Assembly (NCBI GenBank): GCA_027604685.1
Contig: JADHYX010000554.1
Location: forward strand, 1-11,607
DNA length: 11,607 bases
Direction of reading: 5' to 3'
Origin: Lobulomyces angularis
Taxonomy: Eukaryota; Chytridiomycota; Chytridiomycetes; Lobulomycetales; Lobulomycetaceae
The notes beneath the pieces are model-generated. The model worked only from the letters and a program-made list of their open reading frames with translations. It searched no databases and was not told where the DNA came from. Shown in pieces: positions 8,801 to 11,607 of this stretch (positions are counted from its first letter, which is position 1; each line of letters starts with the position of its first letter). Position numbers and translations under genes: made by a program.

Positions 8801-10219
8801 TTGATAATGTATGAAAATTAAAGAATTATCACTCAAATAAAGTTAAAAATGCTAACATTTTGATTCATGGTACTGTTATCGTTTATAAATTTTCGTATTG
8901 AGGTATAAGCTGCCAAACCATTTTGTTTAACTGTTGCTTGAGAGGCGTGAGTAATGGAATCACATAAATGCCAAACTTCTTGGATAGTATGATCCTCTTC
9001 ACTAATAACTTGAAATCAAAAAATTCCTGATACCAATAAGCATATATCGGATCATTTTTAACTAAAAAAAAAATTATTTTTTAATTTTTTTTTTTTTTTT
9101 TACAAGATTCGTTGATCATAGCTCTATGATAACAGTCCATAGCAATAATACTTCTCATCTCATCTTTTTCATGAAACTCTTTTTAAAAACAATAGGTTTA
9201 AACTGTGCAAACAACCAACCTAGTTCAACAATGCTTTGCCTAAAAAAAAATTTTTAGTTTAATAAATTTTTTAGTTAATAGTTTTTATGTGTTGCTCGTT
9301 GTTATTAGTATTTGTGTTTATAAATAGTATTTAAATTATTTTATTTTTATTTTTATTTTTTACCTTAATTCTTTATAACCATCTTTTGTATTATCAGTAT
9401 CTCTAACTTTATCAACATGACTATCAGGAAGTAGAATGATTTTCCCAAAACTAACTTTTTCGCATTTAATTTAAATTTAACCATATTAATGTTAGTATCA
9501 ATTTCTATCTCTAAAAGTAGAAAACCAACTAAAAAAAATTAGAGTTTTTTTAAAAAAAAAATATATTTTAATATTTAAATTTTGCCATGTAAATTTATAA
9601 AACCATATAAAAAATATACCTATATATTAACAGAAATTTAATTGATAAAAGTTTAAAATTTGAAAAATAAACGTAAAAAATTTGAAGAGGTAATTATGGC
9701 AATAACACTTAAAATATCGAGAATATCTTTATGAAATTAAAACCTTTGAACTTATCTCTTGGATGACTACTGGTCTTACTATTAGATACCATATCCTTAT
9801 TAGTCAAAATTTCAGAAGTGTTTTTTAGGTTATTTAATTGATCATAAATTAGATTAATTGATTGATGAAAGTGATCAAATATAAAATTCAGCAAACTCAC
9901 AAGGAGTATTTGAAATAGATTTTACAACTTCAACTTTGATATTGAATATTTGGAGTTAATTGCAGTGGAAAATACTAAAGAATTAAATATTTTAATTTTT
10001 TCTGCATAATTTTTTCAACTTTTTTATAAAGGATATTTTATCTACTAGATCCAGTAAATAAGAAAAGGATTATTTGTCAATTCTAAAAAAAGATTAAAAA
10101 TTATTTTAAGAGTTTACTGCCAAAATTACCTTAACAAACAAAATGAATCTATTGAGGAACAAGTTGTTATTCGAGATAACGTATTTTTTTTCTTTATTTT
10201 TCGTTTCTAGTAAATAAAA

Positions 10220-10312
10220 TTTTAATTTTTTTATTCTTCAATCACACACAAGCGTGATCAAATAATTTTAATTTTTTTATTCTTCAATACAGCTTAAACG
10301 GTTTTCAAAATG
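10220..10312 (-). repeat. Cluster C of the ~46-bp repeat, inverted orientation
   Basis: TTATTCTTCAAT recurs at 10231 and 10277, exactly 46 bases apart. Each copy is followed by a degenerate core, ATCACACACAAGCGTGATCA and then ACAGCTTAAACGG. The reverse complement reads like the units of clusters A and B (core, then ATTGAAGAATAAAAA and AATTAAAATT). Confidence 0.65.
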
Positions 10313-10576
10313 TAATATCATAATAAGATCTGTTAATCGAAATGAATTATTTCCAAATATCTTTTATATTTCTTTTACTTTGTAATAAATATTAAAATAA
10401 ATAATTTAAAATGCAAAATAAAAGGAAATATAAAATATTTATTATTTGAAAAATTTTGAAAATTATAGAAAGGGATTATTCATAAGAATATATATTCATT
10501 GCATGATTGGCTAGGTATTAAATGCAACTTAATAATGTTGCTCTGCCACATTGGTTGTTAGTTTTTATCTATTTAA

Positions 10577-10680
10577 CATCACGTGATCAAATAATTTTAA
10601 TTTTTTTTTAACACTCAAGTAATCAAATAAATTTAATTCTTTATTCTCCTATTCACGAATTATTTTTGAGCGAGAGGACA
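10577..10680 (-). repeat. Cluster D of the ~46-bp repeat, inverted and diverged
   Basis: At least 25 bases from 10583 (beginning GTGATCAAATAATTTTAA) are identical to those from 10254 in cluster C. A second, shorter-spaced copy begins GTAATCAAATAAATTTAATT at 10619, and a TGAGCGAGAG-like core follows near 10667. The outer end carries TCACGTGA (10579-10586), a palindrome at the core position. Confidence 0.55.
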
Positions 10681-11354
10681 TCTCTCAAATTATCGAAAAA
10701 ATTTTCACCATTTTAACATTAGTATGTTTTAGTTTTTTTTATTAAACAAAAAACTATTTAGATAATGGTAAAATTTGTTGAAAAATTATACTCGTAAGTA
10801 GAAATATCAGATTAAAAAAAAACAAAAAAAAATATAGAATTTTAAACCAGGAAAAATATAATCATTTAATTAAAAGGAACAATGATGGAACTAGATTTAA
10901 TTTTTAAATTATATTTATTTAATATTATTTAAATAAAAAAAAAAATTTTAGAATTCAAAATATAATATTTAACAAAAGAGGAATTATCAAAAGAAATAAG
11001 ATATTTTAAAAAATAATTTTTTAAGGGATAAACCAAAAATTTTAAATTAATAAAAAGAAAAAAAAAATTGGTAAACGGAATTTTTTTAAAAATCGATTCA
11101 AACTTAAATTTGAAGAGGAGGAGGATCTGGTACAACCTTGAAGTTAATGTTTCTCGCAATCATAATATCTAAGTTCCAATAAATTTTTGTCAAAAAAAAA
11201 AAAAAAATCTTAGAAAGAACATTACTATTAGAAAGTTAAGTTTGAATTTTACTGTAGGCTGTATACAGTCTTATAGTTTGAGAAAAAACTAAATCTTCAA
11301 TGATTTTTCGATTCTACTTTACTTTCCATAATTCATTTTGCGACACGAATTTAC

Positions 11355-11607
11355 CTTTCTATTACTAGTTCTGTAATTTCTTGGACTTCAAACCCAAAAA
11401 CTGATACAAATGACAAATTTACAATTTATTATCTCTAAATCATGCCAAGCTCTCATTTTACAGTCCAAAATTGGGACTTTTGGTTTCATCAATTTTACTT
11501 TTTGCAAAAAGCTACAATAATAATGATATTTTTTCAAAACGCGCAAAGGTTCAATACCTATAGTTTTCCCATCTAAGTTCATTATAGGCGCACTAGTACA
11601 TGTCAGA
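11355..11607 (-). pseudogene. Fragment of a disrupted coding region, cut by the window edge
   Basis: On the minus strand the frame is open from the window edge through an internal ATG at 11580-11582 and reads on to a TGA near 11388. A one-frame shift near 11400-11420 lets it continue as VSVFGFEVQEITELVIER up to a donor-like AAAG|GTAAAT at 11355/11354. Codon content is richer in G and C than the flanks, which supports former coding. I do not recognise the product. It may be an upstream exon of the decayed gene ending at 5561, a separate pseudogene, or an intact exon if the shift is a sequencing error. Confidence 0.3.

Larger units (their letters stand above)
5561..10082 (-). pseudogene. Decayed multi-exon gene with an N-terminal ParB-like region and a lysine-rich C-terminus
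   Basis: Recognisable exons are about 9744-10082, 9364-9528, 9104-9239, 8857-9061, 8341-8614, 8087-8290, 7796-8045, 7297-7740, 7109-7255, 6884-7061, 6478-6651, 6240-6412, 5988-6201, 5802-5926 and 5561-5756 (TGA). Most junctions are GT...AG and join in phase, for example AAA-G|TT across 9743/9529. The reading is broken by in-frame stops at 7537-7539 (TAA), 6509-6511 (TAG) and 6396-6398 (TAA). Frameshifts lie near 9930, 9860, 9458, 9180, 9012, 8525, 8418, 7915, 6312 and 6055, and the phase fails at the 8087/8045 junction. The parent protein would be about 900-1000 residues. In order it has an unrecognised N-terminus, a ParB-like segment, a helical region, a Pro/Lys/Ala-rich linker (VPKPSVV, AAKPVPKASVAS), an unrecognised alpha/beta-looking region with CDILLFIHDSL and NHGNQGTASVRSDMLLFSR, an acidic segment, and a lysine-rich end (EKRKKKKDHRTK) like a nuclear localisation signal. 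The 5' end was not found. Confidence 0.7.
10083..11354. other. AT-rich, repeat-bearing intergenic region
   Basis: No convincing gene was found in these ~1.27 kb. Two inverted-orientation clusters of the ~46-bp repeat occupy about 10220-10312 and 10577-10680. A minus-strand stretch near 10132-10200 ends in a donor-like AAG|GTAATT and could be one more eroded 5' exon of the decayed gene. A 19-codon minus-strand reading at 11104-11163 is too short to call. The rest is A/T homopolymer-rich sequence. Confidence 0.45.

Noticed and set aside
5561..10082. An altered genetic code reading TAA/TAG as an amino acid, to explain the in-frame stops
   Set aside because: The two intact genes use TAA and TAG only at natural ends and none inside 16 exons. 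The same region also has many frameshifts, which a changed code would not explain.
6731..10680. CRISPR-like array
   Set aside because: The repeats diverge from unit to unit, have no constant-repeat/unique-spacer pattern, occur in four small clusters in both orientations, and lie in a eukaryotic context with introns.
10929..11159. Minus-strand 76-codon open frame
   Set aside because: Its sequence is almost all Phe, Leu, Lys and Ile from A/T runs, it does not start at an ATG, and it shows no motif.
11388..11607. Retrotransposon aspartyl protease at the right edge, suggested by CTSAPI near the start
   Set aside because: The required DTG/DSG-type active site is not visible in the window and the rest of the frame does not resemble a protease.

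Overview
The window looks like nuclear DNA of a very AT-rich eukaryote, most likely a fungus. The non-coding DNA is full of A and T homopolymers. Genes are cut into small exons by 44-92 bp introns with GT...AG ends, and the acceptors sit behind long T runs. An acyltransferase-3 membrane protein of the fungal type is present. An early-diverging fungus, for example an arbuscular mycorrhizal (Glomeromycotina) one, would fit, but this is inferred from composition and gene style only. Both intact genes use standard stop codons.

Layout: (1) 1-724 is intergenic and holds one small TA-flanked hairpin. (2) 725-2212, minus strand, is an intact 8-exon gene for a 355-residue type II membrane protein that resembles an exostosin-like glycosyltransferase. 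(3) 2565-4526, minus strand, is an intact 8-exon gene for a 515-residue multipass acyltransferase-3 family protein. (4) 4527-5560 is mostly intergenic. It holds a 58-codon plus-strand ORF with a signal-peptide-like start and a second hairpin sharing arm sequence with the first. (5) 5561 to about 10082, minus strand, is a long decayed gene of about 15 recognisable exons. It carries three in-frame stops and at least eight frame disruptions, yet most of its splice sites still join in phase. Its N-terminal part resembles a ParB/sulfiredoxin-type domain, the middle is unrecognised, and the C-terminal tail is charged and lysine-rich. (6) 10083-11354 is AT-rich and repeat-bearing. (7) 11355-11607, minus strand, is a fragment of another disrupted coding region cut by the window edge.

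The most unusual features are a dispersed family of degenerate ~46-bp tandem repeats with a palindromic core (four clusters, two of them inside introns of the decayed gene) and the decayed gene itself. The two intact genes could both act in the secretory/membrane system (glycan transfer and acyl transfer), but nothing in the sequence shows that they work together. All exon boundaries come from reading frame, splice signals and family similarity by eye; no alignment or expression data were available.
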